A DNA stretch of 64,000 bases, taken from contig CATNEN010000025.1 of assembly GCA_950097015.1 (NCBI GenBank), positions 9,109,001 through 9,173,000 on the forward strand. Direction: 5' to 3'. Positions 10,450 to 23,200 of the stretch are shown here, piece after piece. The first letter of the stretch is position 1; every line of letters begins with the position of its first letter. Source of the DNA: Macrostomum hystrix (lineage: Eukaryota; Platyhelminthes; Macrostomidae). The notes beneath the pieces were generated by a model. The model worked only from the letters and a program-made list of their open reading frames with translations, did not search any database and was not told where the DNA came from. A program made the translations under genes and the position numbers.

Positions 10450-10571
10450 TGGACTGCTGGCCGGGGTTAACGCTCAGGTTAGTGATTTACTGCCTGGCCG
10501 GCGCGGTCTGTTTAAAGAAGATTTTCTTAACTTCTCCTGCTCTTCTTATCGCCGATATTTTACTGAGGTAG

Positions 10572-11553
10572 GGAAGGCTGATTTATATCGACACGACCGA
10601 CAACCGCCCAGTGAATCCTATTCCCATCCTCCCAATGCGACACACCCGGGATTTCTCTCCCCCCCCGTCTCCGTAATCCAGCAGTGGAGGGACTCGCCGA
10701 TTGGCTAATCGGTGGGAGTCGGCGACAGCGGCGGTGGGGTGGGCCTGGGAGCAAAGCAGTCGCTCGACCGTGTCTTCGCTGTCTAATGCTACCACAGTCT
10801 CTATAGTCTGGCGGAGTGGGGTTGGGGTCGGCCCACTGTGCGCGGGCCTTGGAGAGGCGTGGATACACGCCTTCCAGGGTAGTGGGGATATTCTAGTCAG
10901 GGGTGTTACGGTACGCAGTCGTATCTGGCCGCAGCAAGTTGCATTATGTTCCGCCCAGACACACAACTCATCCCATCCTGGCCAATAGCCAACCGGACCA
11001 GTTTTGACCCAATCCCCCCGAAAGGCAAATCGAAAAGCGAGGTCCAAGCGCTTGCACTTTGTAAAATGTTCCACAGATTTCTACCTGGTAGTTGAGGGAG
11101 CGGATTTCCTCTCTGCAGCCTTCCCTGGCGAGTGCACCGGCATGATAGCGTCATCACGCATAGGAAATATGCAAATGCTTAAGAATTTGGATTAAAGTTA
11201 GTGAGATACAGGGGATTTGTGTGTCTGGGCAGGCAGTGAGTCATCGTGTCGCTGTGTAGCCAAACCATTCAGGGATCCTGTCTTTTTTCCACATATTCTA
11301 ACTGAATGCGTTTATTTTCTAGTCGCAAAGGCCTCACGTGAGTCGGTGACTCACTCATCTGGCTGCTAGGCAATAAATCAATGAATTCCCATTGATAATT
11401 CCCTGTACGATGAAATCTACTGCTGAACTTGGCCATTACAATTGCCTGAAACTGACTAAACGGATAATATAGAGATTGACTCTTTATAAACATCCCCACG
11501 AGTAACAGCTTCACAGCCACCCCTGAATATCAAATATTTTCAAATACTACCAC
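10572..11553. other. Unique, partly GC-rich DNA upstream of the repeat-rich frame
   Basis: Frames of 60-163 codons exist on both strands but none resembles a known protein or has clear splice sites. Possibly promoter or 5' UTR of the 10449 frame. Confidence 0.4.
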
Positions 11554-11762
11554 TAGAAACTCCACTATCCCATAAGAAACTCCACTATCCCATAAGAAAC
11601 TCCACTATCCCATAAGAAACTCCACTATCCCATAAGAAACTCCACTATCCCATAAGAAACTCCACTATCCCATAAGAAACTCCACTATCCCATAAGAAAC
11701 TCCACTATCCCATAAGAAACTCCACTATCCCATAAGAAACTCCACTATCCCATAAGAAACCC
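11554..11762. repeat. 20-bp perfect minisatellite
   Basis: About ten identical copies of AGAAACTCCACTATCCCATA. The perfect identity suggests recent expansion. Confidence 0.97.
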
Positions 11763-11814
11763 ACAATTTCGAAAAAATCAACTATACACCTTCGAAAATC
11801 CACAATCAAGTCCT

Positions 11815-12243
11815 GAAAACCCACTATCCAGCTTTGAAAATCCACTATCCAGCTTTGAAAACCCACTATCCAGCTTTGAAAATCCACTATCCAGCTTTGA
11901 AAACCCACTATCCAGCTTTGAAAACTTACTATCCAGCTTTGAAAACCCACTATCCAGCTTTGAAAACCCACTATCCAGCTTTGAAAACCCACTATCCAGC
12001 TTTGAAAATCCACTATCAAGCTTTGAAAACTTACTATCCAGCTTTGAAAACTTACTATCCAGCTTTGAAAACTTACTATCCAGCTTTGAAAATCCACTAT
12101 CCAGCTTTGAAAATCCAATATCCAGCTTTGAAAACCCACTATCCAGCTTTGAAAACCCACTATCCAGCTTTGAAAATCCACTATCCAGCTTTGAAAATCC
12201 ACTATCCAGCTTTGAAAATACACTATCCAGCTTTGAAAACCCC
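11815..12243. repeat. 21-bp minisatellite
   Basis: About 20 copies of a unit containing CCACTATCCAGCTTTGAAAA. It shares CCACTATCC with the adjacent 20-bp array, suggesting a common origin. Confidence 0.96.
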
Positions 12244-12844
12244 ACTATCTTCTAGAAAAAATGAAGGCGGGAAAAGCATTTCAAACGAATCTGTTCCGCA
12301 TTTCTTCAGATCAAAACAATGGACCAGAGAAGATTTATCAACAAGTGGGCGAAAAGATTTCAATAGAACTTTTATAGTTTACTTAATATCGTGATAAAGA
12401 GGAAAATAAAGACTTATAAAGTGCTTGTGGTATTTGGTGATTTGGTACTGTAAATTTTGTATGACAATGAACTAAAATTTAAAATATTATGTGTTTGTGC
12501 GACATATACATTTATTGTCATCATAAAACAATGATCATGTAGCTACTGTCTTATATGCAATAATATGTATCAGACTAGAATGTAAAAGTAAATTAATATA
12601 TCAATTACTAATACGCATCAATAAGCCTGTTGCACAATCTAATAACAGAGAAAAAGTGATAAAAATATAACTTTTGAGGAAGTATTAGTATTTGAAATAG
12701 CACAAGAATGTATATATCAACAGTGCTGTCTTAAAGAACTTTTGTCTTAAGCCGCTCATTTCAAAGGCGAACCGAGCACAGGTCAGTGAAAATAAAAATT
12801 AACTTGTTGTAACCTGAGACTAGTGACTCATGACCAGAATTTAT
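12244..12844. other. Unique AT-rich non-coding DNA
   Basis: No gene or repeat recognised between the 21-bp and 32-bp arrays. Confidence 0.5.
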
Positions 12845-13680
12845 GGTCATTCATGAGTGACCAATGATCAGAATGTCAGCCTTCATCAGTAACTCATGAC
12901 CAGAATTTCATCCTTCATGAGTGACTCATGACTAGAATGTCAGCCTTCATCAGTGACTCATGACTAGAATGTCATCCTTCATGAGTGACTCATGACTAGA
13001 ATGTCATCCTTCATGAGTGACTCATGACTAGAATGTCATCCTTCATGAGTGACTCATGACTAGAATGTCATCCTTCATGAGTGACTCATGACTAGAATGT
13101 CATCCTTCATGAGTGACTCATGATCAGAATGTCATCCTTCATCAGTGACTCATGACTAGAATGTCATCCTTCATCAGTGACTCATGACTAGAATGTCATC
13201 CTTCATCAGTGACTCATGACTAGAATGTCATCCTTCATCAGTGACTCATGACTAGAATGTCATCCTTCATCAGTGACTCATGATCAGAATGTCATCCTTC
13301 ATCAGTGACTCATGACTAGAATGTCATCCTTCATCAGTGACTCATGACTAGAATGTCATCCTTCATCAGTGACTCATGATCAGAATGTCATCCTTCATGA
13401 GTGACTCATGACTAGAATGTCATCCTTCATGAGTGACTCATGATCAGAATGTCATCCTTCATCAGTGACTCATGATCAGAATGTCATCCTTCATCAGTGA
13501 CTCATGGTCAGAATGTCATCCTTCATCAGTGACTCATGATCAGAATGTCATCCTTCATCAGTGACTCATGATCAGAATGTCATCCTCAATGAGTGACCAA
13601 TGATCAGAATGTCATCCACATGAGTGCTCATGACCAGAATGTCACATTTCATGAGTGAATTATGACCAGAATGTTATCCT
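12845..13680. repeat. 32-bp minisatellite carrying a TGACTCA motif in each unit
   Basis: About 26 copies of a 32-bp unit with GTGACTCATGACTAGAATGT. Almost every unit keeps TGACTCA. Lies downstream of the CADPS stop. Confidence 0.95.
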
Positions 13681-14580
13681 GTCACAATGACCTCGCTCAC
13701 AAACTATAAAACTAAAAGGTTGTCAGCACAGATTCTGATAAAAACCAAATAACCAATAAAGACTTGCAGATTAAAGCATTCAGATGAACAACCTGTGTGG
13801 TTAGGAACCAGCCAATTAACCTTTACCGACATTCATAAAAACTCATAAAAAATCTTTCACATGTGCAAATACGAGATTTAAAAAAAAACCTAACCTTGAG
13901 ACACGTACGAGTACTCGTAAAAGTGCATTTCAAGGAATCGGGTTAACGTCTATGGCAAAAACAGCAAAAGTAAATGTAAAACAGAAGTGGAAAATGGCGA
14001 ATGTGTGACCGCATTGTCTTCTGCTAATGAATGAGTGCCAGTGTGTCTCTGACTAGATAAAAACCTGCGTAGAAATTAGAAATAAAACAGCTGAAACTAT
14101 CGCGTCAGTTGTCCGATGGGACAGGAAAAAATTCGTTGACTAGAAAAAAACGGACACAAACTATGCTACTGAACGAGGCCGCGGCAGTAGCATAGCGCGT
14201 TAATTTTTTATATAAAAAAGAAATTAGAAGCATTTAGAAATAAACTTCTCTAGCAAAAAACACTAGAGGATTTTGATTTGTTTAAGAATAAACTTGTAAG
14301 CAGCAGCAGCAGCGGCAGCAGCGGCAGTTGAAGCAGTTTTCGTTTAAATAGGACAAGATTAATAAAAAATAAGGAAATTTTTTATAGAAAACAGTATTTC
14401 TTAAAAGCGGTTACAATGGACAGTGAGAAAATAAAGTTAGACAAATAAAAATCAATATCGCAATCATGATCAGATCAGTCAGTCAGGCAGAAGATTCTAA
14501 AAAAGCAAACACATTTGATAATTAAACTCGATAGTTTTATCCCGACACAAACTAAAACGGGCAAAATGAAAGTGTCCGCC
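13681..14580. other. CADPS downstream flank, probable 3' UTR and beyond
   Basis: Unique AT-rich DNA directly 3' of the CADPS stop. No unambiguous minus-strand poly(A) signal could be chosen. A short CAG/CGG tract sits at about 14301-14330. Confidence 0.4.
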
Positions 14581-14763
14581 TTAGCCGGACTTGGGCAGAA
14601 AGGCCGATAGGCTGCTTGTGATGCCCGATAGGCCGCCGCTGGCCAGTTTCCCGTTGCCTAGCGACGATATTGAGCCGGCCATGCTGCCCAGCAGGGACTT
14701 GGGCCCCGGCTTCGGCGAGCCGCCTGCCTCGCCCATCTTCATGGACTGTGTGGCCTCCTCGGT
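14581..14763 (-). CDS. CADPS: CADPS exon 15 (terminal, stop codon)
   Basis: [20 protein letters not shown] begins with the conserved TEEAT motif. A Gly/Ser/Lys-rich tail follows, ending FLPKSG and TAA at 14583-14581. The tail differs from the acidic end of vertebrate CADPS. Confidence 0.9.
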   Translation of the reverse strand, partial: TEEATQSMKMGEAGGSPKPGPKSLLGSMAGSISSLGNGKLASGGLSGITSSLSAFLPKSG

Positions 14764-17700
14764 CTGGCGCGAATTCGAATTCAGGATCGATTATAGAGGA
14801 AATATAGTTTTTTAATTTTTAACTTCAAACTCAAAAATTAATTAAAAATAAAATTTGGAATCAGATTGAAAGAATCCGCCCCTGGTTCTAAGAATCCGCC
14901 CCTGGTTCCTAGAATCCGCCCCTGGTTCCAAGAATTCACCCCTGGTTCTAAGAATCCGCCCCTGGTTCCTAGAATCCGCCCCTGGTTCTAAGAATCCGCC
15001 CCTGGTTCCAAGAATCCGCCACTGGTTCCTAGAATCTGCCCCTTTTGGTCTAAGAATCCGCCCCTGTTTCTAAGAATCATCTCCTGGTTCCAAGAATTTG
15101 CCCCTGGTTCTAAGAATCCGCCTCTGGTTTTTAGAATCCGCCCCTTTTGTTCTAAGAATCCTCTCCTGTTTCCAAGAATCCGCCCTGGTCCCATGAATCC
15201 GCCCCTGGTTCCTAGAATCCGCCCTGGTCCCAAGAATCCGCCCTGGTCCCAAGAATCCGCCCTGGTCCCAAGAATCCGCCCTGGTCCCAAGAATCCGCCC
15301 TGGTCCCAAGAATAAAATATTTAAGCCAGAAATCATTCAGAAATCTGTCTCGCAGCCCGAAGACAAACCTGCAGCCGCGAGTTAAGCGCCTGATAGGTTC
15401 GCGTGTCCAGAACATCGTGAGTGACGCCCTGCAGTTCGAAGTCGCTGTAAACCTTGCGCACAATGAAGCACAGGCACTGCAGCTGGTACGGATGCATGGC
15501 AGCCTGAGCACGATCCTTGACCAGCCAGTCGTGTATTGCGCGGGTCTGCCTGGAGTACCAGTTCTGCAGGTTGGTGGGGGCGAAATGAGTTTAGGCTAGC
15601 CATGTACTTAATTATTACTCCAAACCGGACTCACCTGTACTCAAATATTCTTTTCAGACTAGACTCTTACCTGTACTCAAATATTCTCCTCAGACTAGAC
15701 TCTCACCTGTACTCAAATATTCTCCTCAGACTAGACTTTCACCTGTACTCAAATATTCTGCTCAGACTAGACTTTCACCTGTACTCAAATATTCTGCTCA
15801 GACTAGACTCTCACCTGTACTCAAATATTCTGCTCAGACTAGACTCTCACCTGTACTCAAATATTCTGCTCAGACTAGACTTTCACCTGTACTCAAATAT
15901 TCTCCTCAGACTAGACTTTCACCTGTACTCAAATATTCTCCTCAGACTAGACTCTCACCTGTACTCAAATATTCTGCTCAGACTAGACTCTCACCTGTAC
16001 TCAAATATTCTGCTCAGACTAGACTTTCACCTGTACTCAAATATTCTCCTCAGACTAGACTCTCACCTGTACTCAAATATTCTGCTCAGACTAGACTCTC
16101 ACCTGTACTCAAATATTCTCCTCAGACTAGACTTTCACCTGTACTCAAATATTCTCCTCAGACTAGACTCTCACCTGTACTCAAATATTCTGCTCAGACT
16201 AGACTTTCACCTGTACTCAAATATTCTCCTCAGACTAGACTCTCACCTGTACTCAAATATTCTGCTCAGACTAGACTTTCACCTGTACTCAAATATTCTC
16301 CTCAGACTAGACTCTCACCTGTACTCAAATATTCTGCTCAGACTAGACTCTCACCTGTACTCAAATATTCTGCTCAGACTAGACTTTCACCTGTACTCAA
16401 ATATTCTCCTCAGACTAGACTCTCACCTGTACTCAAATATTCTGCTCAGACTAGACTCTCACCTGTACTCAAATATTCTGCTCAGACTAGACTTTCACCT
16501 GTACTCAAATATTCTCCTCAGACTAGACTCTCACCTGTACTCAAATATTCTGCTCAGACTAGACTCTCACCTGTACTCAAATATTCTCCTCAGACTAGAC
16601 TTTCACCTGTACTCAAATATTCTCCTCAGACTAGACTCTCACCTGTACTCAAATATTCTGCTCAGACTAGACTCTCACCTGTACTCAAATATTCTGCTCA
16701 GACTAGACTTTCACCTGTACTCAAATATTCTCCTCAGACTAGACTCTCACCTGTACTCAAATATTCTGCTCAGACTAGACTCTCACCTGTACTCAAATAT
16801 TCTCCTCAGACTAGACTTTCACCTGTACTCAAATATTCTCCTCAGACTAGACTCTCACCTGTACTCAAATATTCTGCTCAGACTAGACTCTCACCTGTAC
16901 TCAAATATTCTGCTCAGACTAGACTTTCACCTGTACTCAAATATTCTCCTCAGACTAGACTCTCACCTGTACTCAAATATTCTGCTCAGACTAGACTCTC
17001 ACCTGTACTCAAATATTCTCCTCAGACTAGACTTTCACCTGTACTCAAATATTCTCCTCAGACTAGACTCTCACCTGTACTCAAATATTCTGCTCAGACT
17101 AGACTCTCACCTGTACTCAAATATTCTCCTCAGACTAGACTTTCACCTGTACTCAAATATTCTCCTCAGACTAGACTCTCACCTGTACTCAAATATTCTG
17201 CTCAGACTAGACTTTCACCTGTACTCAAATATTCTCCTCAGACTAGACTCTCACCTGTACTCAAATATTCTGCTCAGACTAGACTCTCACCTGTACTCAA
17301 ATATTCTGCTCAGACTAGACTTTCACCTGTACTCAAATATTCTCCTCAGACTAGACTCTCACCTGTACTCAAATATTCTGCTCAGACTAGACTCTCACCT
17401 GTACTCAAATATTCTCCTCAGACTAGACTTTCACCTGTACTCAAATATTCTCCTCAGACTAGACTCTCACCTGTACTCAAATATTCTGCTCAGACTAGAC
17501 TTTCACCTGTACTCAAATATTCTCCTCAGACTAGACTCTCACCTGTACTCAAATATTCTGCTCAGACTAGACTCTCACCTGTACTCAAATATTCTGCCAG
17601 ACTAGACTTTCACCTGTACTCAAATATTCTCCTCAGACTAGACTCTCACCTGTACTCAAATATTCTGCTCAGACTAGACTCTCACCTGTACTCAAATATT

Positions 17701-20202
17701 CTGCTCAGACTAGACTTTCACCTGTACTCAAATATTCTCCTCAGACTAGACTCTCACCTGTACTCAAATATTCTGCTCAGACTAGACTCTCACCTGTACT
17801 CAAATATTCTGCCAGACTAGACTTTCACCTGTACTCAAATATTCTCCTCAGACTAGACTCTCACCTGTACTCAAATATTCTCCTCAGACTAGACTTTCAC
17901 CTGTACTCAAATATTCTCCTCAGACTAGACTCTCACCTGTACTCAAATATTCTCCTCAGACTAGACTCTCACCTGTACTCAAATATTCTCCTCAGACTAG
18001 ACTCTCACCTGTACTCAAATATTCTCCTCAGACTAGACTTTCACCTGTACTCAAATATTCTCCTCAGACTAGACTTTCACCTGTACTCAAATATTCCCTT
18101 CTAACTAGACTTACCTGTAAAAATAAATCCCCATAACTCTGCAAAGATCCCAATTTAGATGCCAAGTAAGAGTTGGCATCTAACTTGGCTGTTCTTCTTC
18201 AAACCATTCGCTTACCTCGCAAACTGTGAGCACAAGCAGCTCATCAAAGACGTGATGTCGCAGCTGTTCCATATTGGCCCGGCAGCAGTCCACAAACTCC
18301 TTGCCCAGCTCATCCGTTGGCTTAGCAATGGACAACAGAGCAGAGAACATTGCGGTCTCATCGTAGCGAGCCAGCTTAACCAGCAAGCCCTCCAGAATTT
18401 CACCGAATCTGGTCACTATGCCGTTGGTAATGCGAGACTGGACTCCGTCAAGAAAAGTATCGGTCTTCTTGTGGTACTCGTGCTGTGAGAAGGAGAAGTT
18501 TTTTTGAGAAATTACTTTTCGAATCCGCACATTCGTTTGCCTCTCGCGCCAAGGTCCCTGAGCTCGATTCCGCGGCGAGGCCGCATTCATTTGGAACGCA
18601 GCAGCGGAGAGAAGGCTTGGGGGCTTGTCATGCAATTTACGCCCTTGAGGGCCAACCGCCAAGGAACAGTGAGAGTGTACACTGCCTGACGATGAGAAAG
18701 TCAGGGCAGATGTACACACCTGTGTGAGTGTGTGCCTGTGTACAGGATCTGTGTGCGTGTGTGCTCAGGAGTCAGCGAAATGGGCAGAATGGCCTCCTCG
18801 CTGGCTGCGGGTCTAGTGTCACGAAATGATGTGCCATTGCCCGCAGCCCTCCTGCAAGACATTGTCATTATTATTCTAAGAATCCAACACTTATAAAACT
18901 TATATTTACAACTACACCTATTTGGAATTCTAAACATAGCATCTAAATATGGCGCGCTATTTCTAGAAGCCCCTACTAGCCGTAGAGAAGTCATCGAAGG
19001 CGCGCACCATGTTCTCCCCGGTGCGCATTGTGCACAGCTTGAACACGCTGGTCTTGAGTCCGGCGCAGGTGTTGAGCATAACGCACACCTCCGATGGCAA
19101 TAAAAAATCTGTGCCCTTGCCGCATCGCTTCATTGTGACTTCGAAAGCTGCTGAAGTTCGCTTGCCGGCAGCTTCTAGCATGTCGGCGGCCATCAGCTTC
19201 AGCCGGTTGTCAAGGTGCTCGGCGAAGACAGGATCTGGCCAGTGCAGATCGGCGATGAAGGACTGCAACGCCTCCAGCTTCCATAGAAGATCCTCGCTGG
19301 TGACACAGCCGGAGCCCTTCTGGGACCAGCGCTCCTTCTCGAAGCCGCGATTAATTGATTGGGCAATGGACGACTCCATTAAGTCCACGTAGCGAACCAC
19401 GTGCGGAGCGAATGTGTCCCGCAGCTGCTGGTGAAAGCGACCGTTGCGAAGGTTCGCTGCATAGGGATGGGGTGGGTGTTAAAGAGGCTATTTGATGACG
19501 CGGCTTAATTTTGATTCGTCAGAGACGCTTCAATCTCTGAATGGCTAGAGGAACTTCAATCTCTGATTGGCTAGAGGAACTCCGATCTCTGATTGGCTAG
19601 AGGAACTTCAATCTCTGATTAGCTTGAGGAACTCCAATCTCTGATTGGCTTGACGAACTCCAATGGCTAGATAAACACAAAATTCTCACTCTCTGATTGG
19701 CTTGGGGAATAAGAAATCTGAGTGTCTGACTAGTTAGGGAAAAAATGAGTCTCTGATTGGCTAGGAACGAATCTGATTCTCTGATTGGTTGGAGAGAAAT
19801 CCAAGTCTTTAATTAGTTGGAAAGAAATCCGAGTCTCTGATTGGCTAGGAATAAATCTGATTCTCTGATTGGTTGAGGAGCAGTTCAATTCTATGAATGT
19901 TTAGTGGAGAAATCCGGGTTCCTGATTGGTTAGAAAGACATCTGAGAAATCGGCGCAAGATCAGCAGATTTGAAAGTCCCACCATCAGATCGCAAATAGT
20001 CGTTGAGCAGCTGGAACAGCGGGAAAGAATCCCAAACGTCCGGCGGCTGGCTCTCCAGCACGGCCATCATGTCCACGGCAAATTTGGCCCAGAAGGTCTC
20101 GGCGTGCTCTACTAGCAGGTCAGAGAACCAGGCGAAGGCCTAAAAATTGCAAAGTTATATCCGATTATTGTTGATTTGTATTTGTACATAGGCCCACATA
20201 TC

Positions 20203-20270
<68 letters not shown>

Positions 20271-23200
20271 CATGGGCCAATTAATATGGTTTCCATGCGG
20301 TCAAAGATCTGATTTGCCAGAGCCAATCGATAGACAAGCGATAAAAATGCAAACCACAATAGTTTAAACCACGGTGCACAATGATGCACTACTTTGTACT
20401 ACTACTGCTATTCATAATGTACTGTTTGATTCGACATGCCCCATTTTGTCTAGTTTTGTGCTTCTGAAATGAATGCAAAAGTAAGCTTGATATACCAGCT
20501 AGTGCGGCACATAATATGAACTTCTAAGGAATCGAAAAACTGATTGATAGCAAGAGAAGTATTAGGCACTGTCAAACACCCTGGAACACCCGGTCTGATT
20601 TAACAGCTGCTAGCACCTTCTGTCTAACACCCTGGAACACCCGGTCTGATTTAACAGCTGCTAGCACCTTCTGTCTAACACCCTGGAACACCCGGTCTGA
20701 TTTAACAGCTGCTAGCACCTTCTGTCTAACACCCTGGAACACCCGGTCTGATTTAACAGCTGCTAGCACCTTCTGTCTAACACACTGGAACACCCGGTCT
20801 GATTTAACAGCTGCAAGCACCTTCTGTCTAACACACTGGAACACCCGGTCTGATTTAACAGCTGCTAGCACCTTCTGTCTAACACACTGGAACACCCGGT
20901 CTGATTTAACAGCTGCTAGCACCTTCTGTCTAACACCCTGGAACACCCGGTCTGATTTAACAGCTGCTAGCACCTTCTGTCTAACACCCTGGAACACCCG
21001 GTCTGATTTAACAGCTGCTAGCACCTTCTGTCTAACACCCTGGAACACCCGGTCTGATTTAACAGCTGTTAGCACCTTCTGTCTAACACCCTGGAACACC
21101 CGGTCTGATTTAACAGCTGCTAGCACCTTCTGTCTAACACCCTGGAACACCCGGTCTGATTTAACAGCTGCTAGCACCTTCTGTCTAACACCCTGGAACA
21201 CCCGGTCTGATTTAACAGCTGCTAGCACCTTCTGTCTAACACCCTGGAACAACCGGTCTGATTTAACAGCTGCTAGCACCTTCTGTCTAACACCCTGGAA
21301 CACCCGGTCTGATTTAACAGCTGCTAGCACCTTCTGTCTAACACACTGGAACACCCGGTCTGATTTAACAGCTGCTAGCACCTTCTGTCTAACACCCTGG
21401 AACACCCGGTCTGATTTAACAGCTGCTAGCACCTTCTGTCTAACACACTGGAACACCCGGTCTGATTTAACAGCTGCTAGCACCTTCTGTCTAACACACT
21501 GGAACACCCGGTCTGATTTAACAGCTGCTAGCACCTTCTGTCTAACACCCTGGAACACCCAGCTCGGCTTTATTCTCTAACAGCCTCTTGAAAATAACTT
21601 TATCGAGCAATTAAAAGAATTATAGAAAGGCGTCTTCTAGAGGAAAAACTATGACAACATACTAGCAAGTAGGATACAAAGGTAGTAACAAATTTCTACG
21701 AAAAAAGCTGTTAGTTACCTCTCTTCCTTCCTAAAATGAAAAGTTTTGTGTTAATGAAGTTTATAAATTGTCATATAAACAAAGTGAAAAAAAGTTACAT
21801 TAGTTTTATTCCGCCTTTTTAGTTTTTTTGTACAAAAAGTCCTAAATTAACCAGACTGGACGCAAATGAAATAAACAAAACAGATTTCACTAGTGCATTT
21901 AAAGATTTAGAGACTGGACATTGCCATACCTCTGAGTGATGCTCCTCATTCTGCTGCAGCACTTCGATGCACATCTCAGCTAGATGCACAATGCCCTCCA
22001 GCTTCTTGTCTGTCGGATCGTCCGATTGGATGATCTCTGGAAGGCGTGGGACCATGCTGCGTATTAGCAAGGTCAAGGTCGAATTAAGGGTCAAGGTCAA
22101 GGAGGTTGTGGCCTTGTGGTTAGAGCGTCGGACTCACGACTTGAAGGTCAGGGGTTCGATTACCGACTCCACTGGAACAATTTGTGTTCAAGACAGCAAG
22201 ACACTGCATTGCTTCAGTTCACCCAGCTGTTAAATTGGTGCCAGCATTAGCTGGGGTAATTAAGGGTGGGTGAGACGTCCCTCCCAGTCCATGGACTGAA
22301 CAGCCCTGTACAGTCTTCAGATGCGCCGCGCTATAGCTGCGTCTGTGCTGTCGGCTGCACATCTGGCCCGATTGGGGCAGGTTTAATTAATTAACATCAA
22401 GGTTAACCTTTAGATTCTGGGTCCAAGGTCAGTCCCTGAGTATCTGGGTCCAAGGTCAGCCCCTGAGCATCTGGGTCCAAGGTCAGCCCCTGAGCATCTG
22501 GGTCCAAGGTCAGCCCCTGAGCATCTGGGTCCAAGGTCAGCCCCTGAGCATCTGGGTCCAAGGTCAGTCCCTGAGCATCTGGGTCCAAGGTCAGTCCCTG
22601 AGCATCTGGGTCCAAGGTCAGTCCCTGAGCATCTGGGTCCAAGGTCAGCCCCTGAGCATCTGGGTCCAAGGTCAGCCCCTGAGCATCTGGGTCCAAGGTC
22701 AGCCCCTGAGCATCTGGGTCCAAGGTCAGCCCCTGAGCATCTGGGTCCAAGGTCAGCCCCTGAGCATCTGAAAGGTTGGCAGCTTAACTAACCTTCAATA
22801 TTGGCGCACTCAGCCAGCCTATTGTAGTTTATGTTTGCCGCTTCGTCCAGACAGCCGCTGACCACTTTTCGCACCTCCTCTGTGTCAGCTGGTGTCACAA
22901 TGTCCTTCATGAGCACTCGCTCTAGCAGTGACAGGGTGCCTTTAAGCGCGCCCTCCGGCCTTCCAAACGGGAAGTAGTAGCGAAACTCGGTCACGTTTCT
23001 TAGAAGCATCTCTTTCAGGCGCTTCTTCACTTCTTCGAAGCGGACTCGCTCGTCGTGGAGAACCGTTCCGATACCATCCGGTCTGTGATGGGGTAGCAAG
23101 AGGGATTTAACAGGTAGTTTAAAAAAACCCCAGTCATAAACTTATTGCCTCTCGCACCAAGGTTCCTGAGTTCGATTCCGCAGCGAGGCCACATTCATTT

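Noticed and set aside
8001-10571. 856-codon plus frame, a 537-codon plus frame and a 654-codon minus frame over the 30-bp array
   Set aside because: They overlap the better minus frame and lack its extended non-repeat ends. They exist because 30 bp is divisible by three.
10583-11074. 163-codon minus frame as a protein gene
   Set aside because: No recognisable homology, no clear splice sites, and overlapping frames of similar length on both strands.
15536-17605. 689-codon plus-strand frame of [12 protein letters not shown] repeats
   Set aside because: It is the 36-bp array read in one frame. It lies antisense inside CADPS intron 13 with no non-repeat coding sequence, and any multiple-of-three array gives such frames.
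20572-21558. 328-codon minus frame of [17 protein letters not shown] repeats
   Set aside because: Same strand as CADPS but it is the 51-bp array in intron 10. Exons 10 and 11 join in frame without it and the repeat has no counterpart in CAPS proteins.
22037-22056. Acceptor GCAG|CATGG for CADPS exon 10
   Set aside because: It would shift the frame against exon 9. CTTCCAG|AG at 22036 keeps frame and gives the expected protein.
22107-22180. tRNA gene
   Set aside because: A- and B-box-like blocks are present, but no acceptor stem pairing is evident and the sequence continues into a repeated SINE body.
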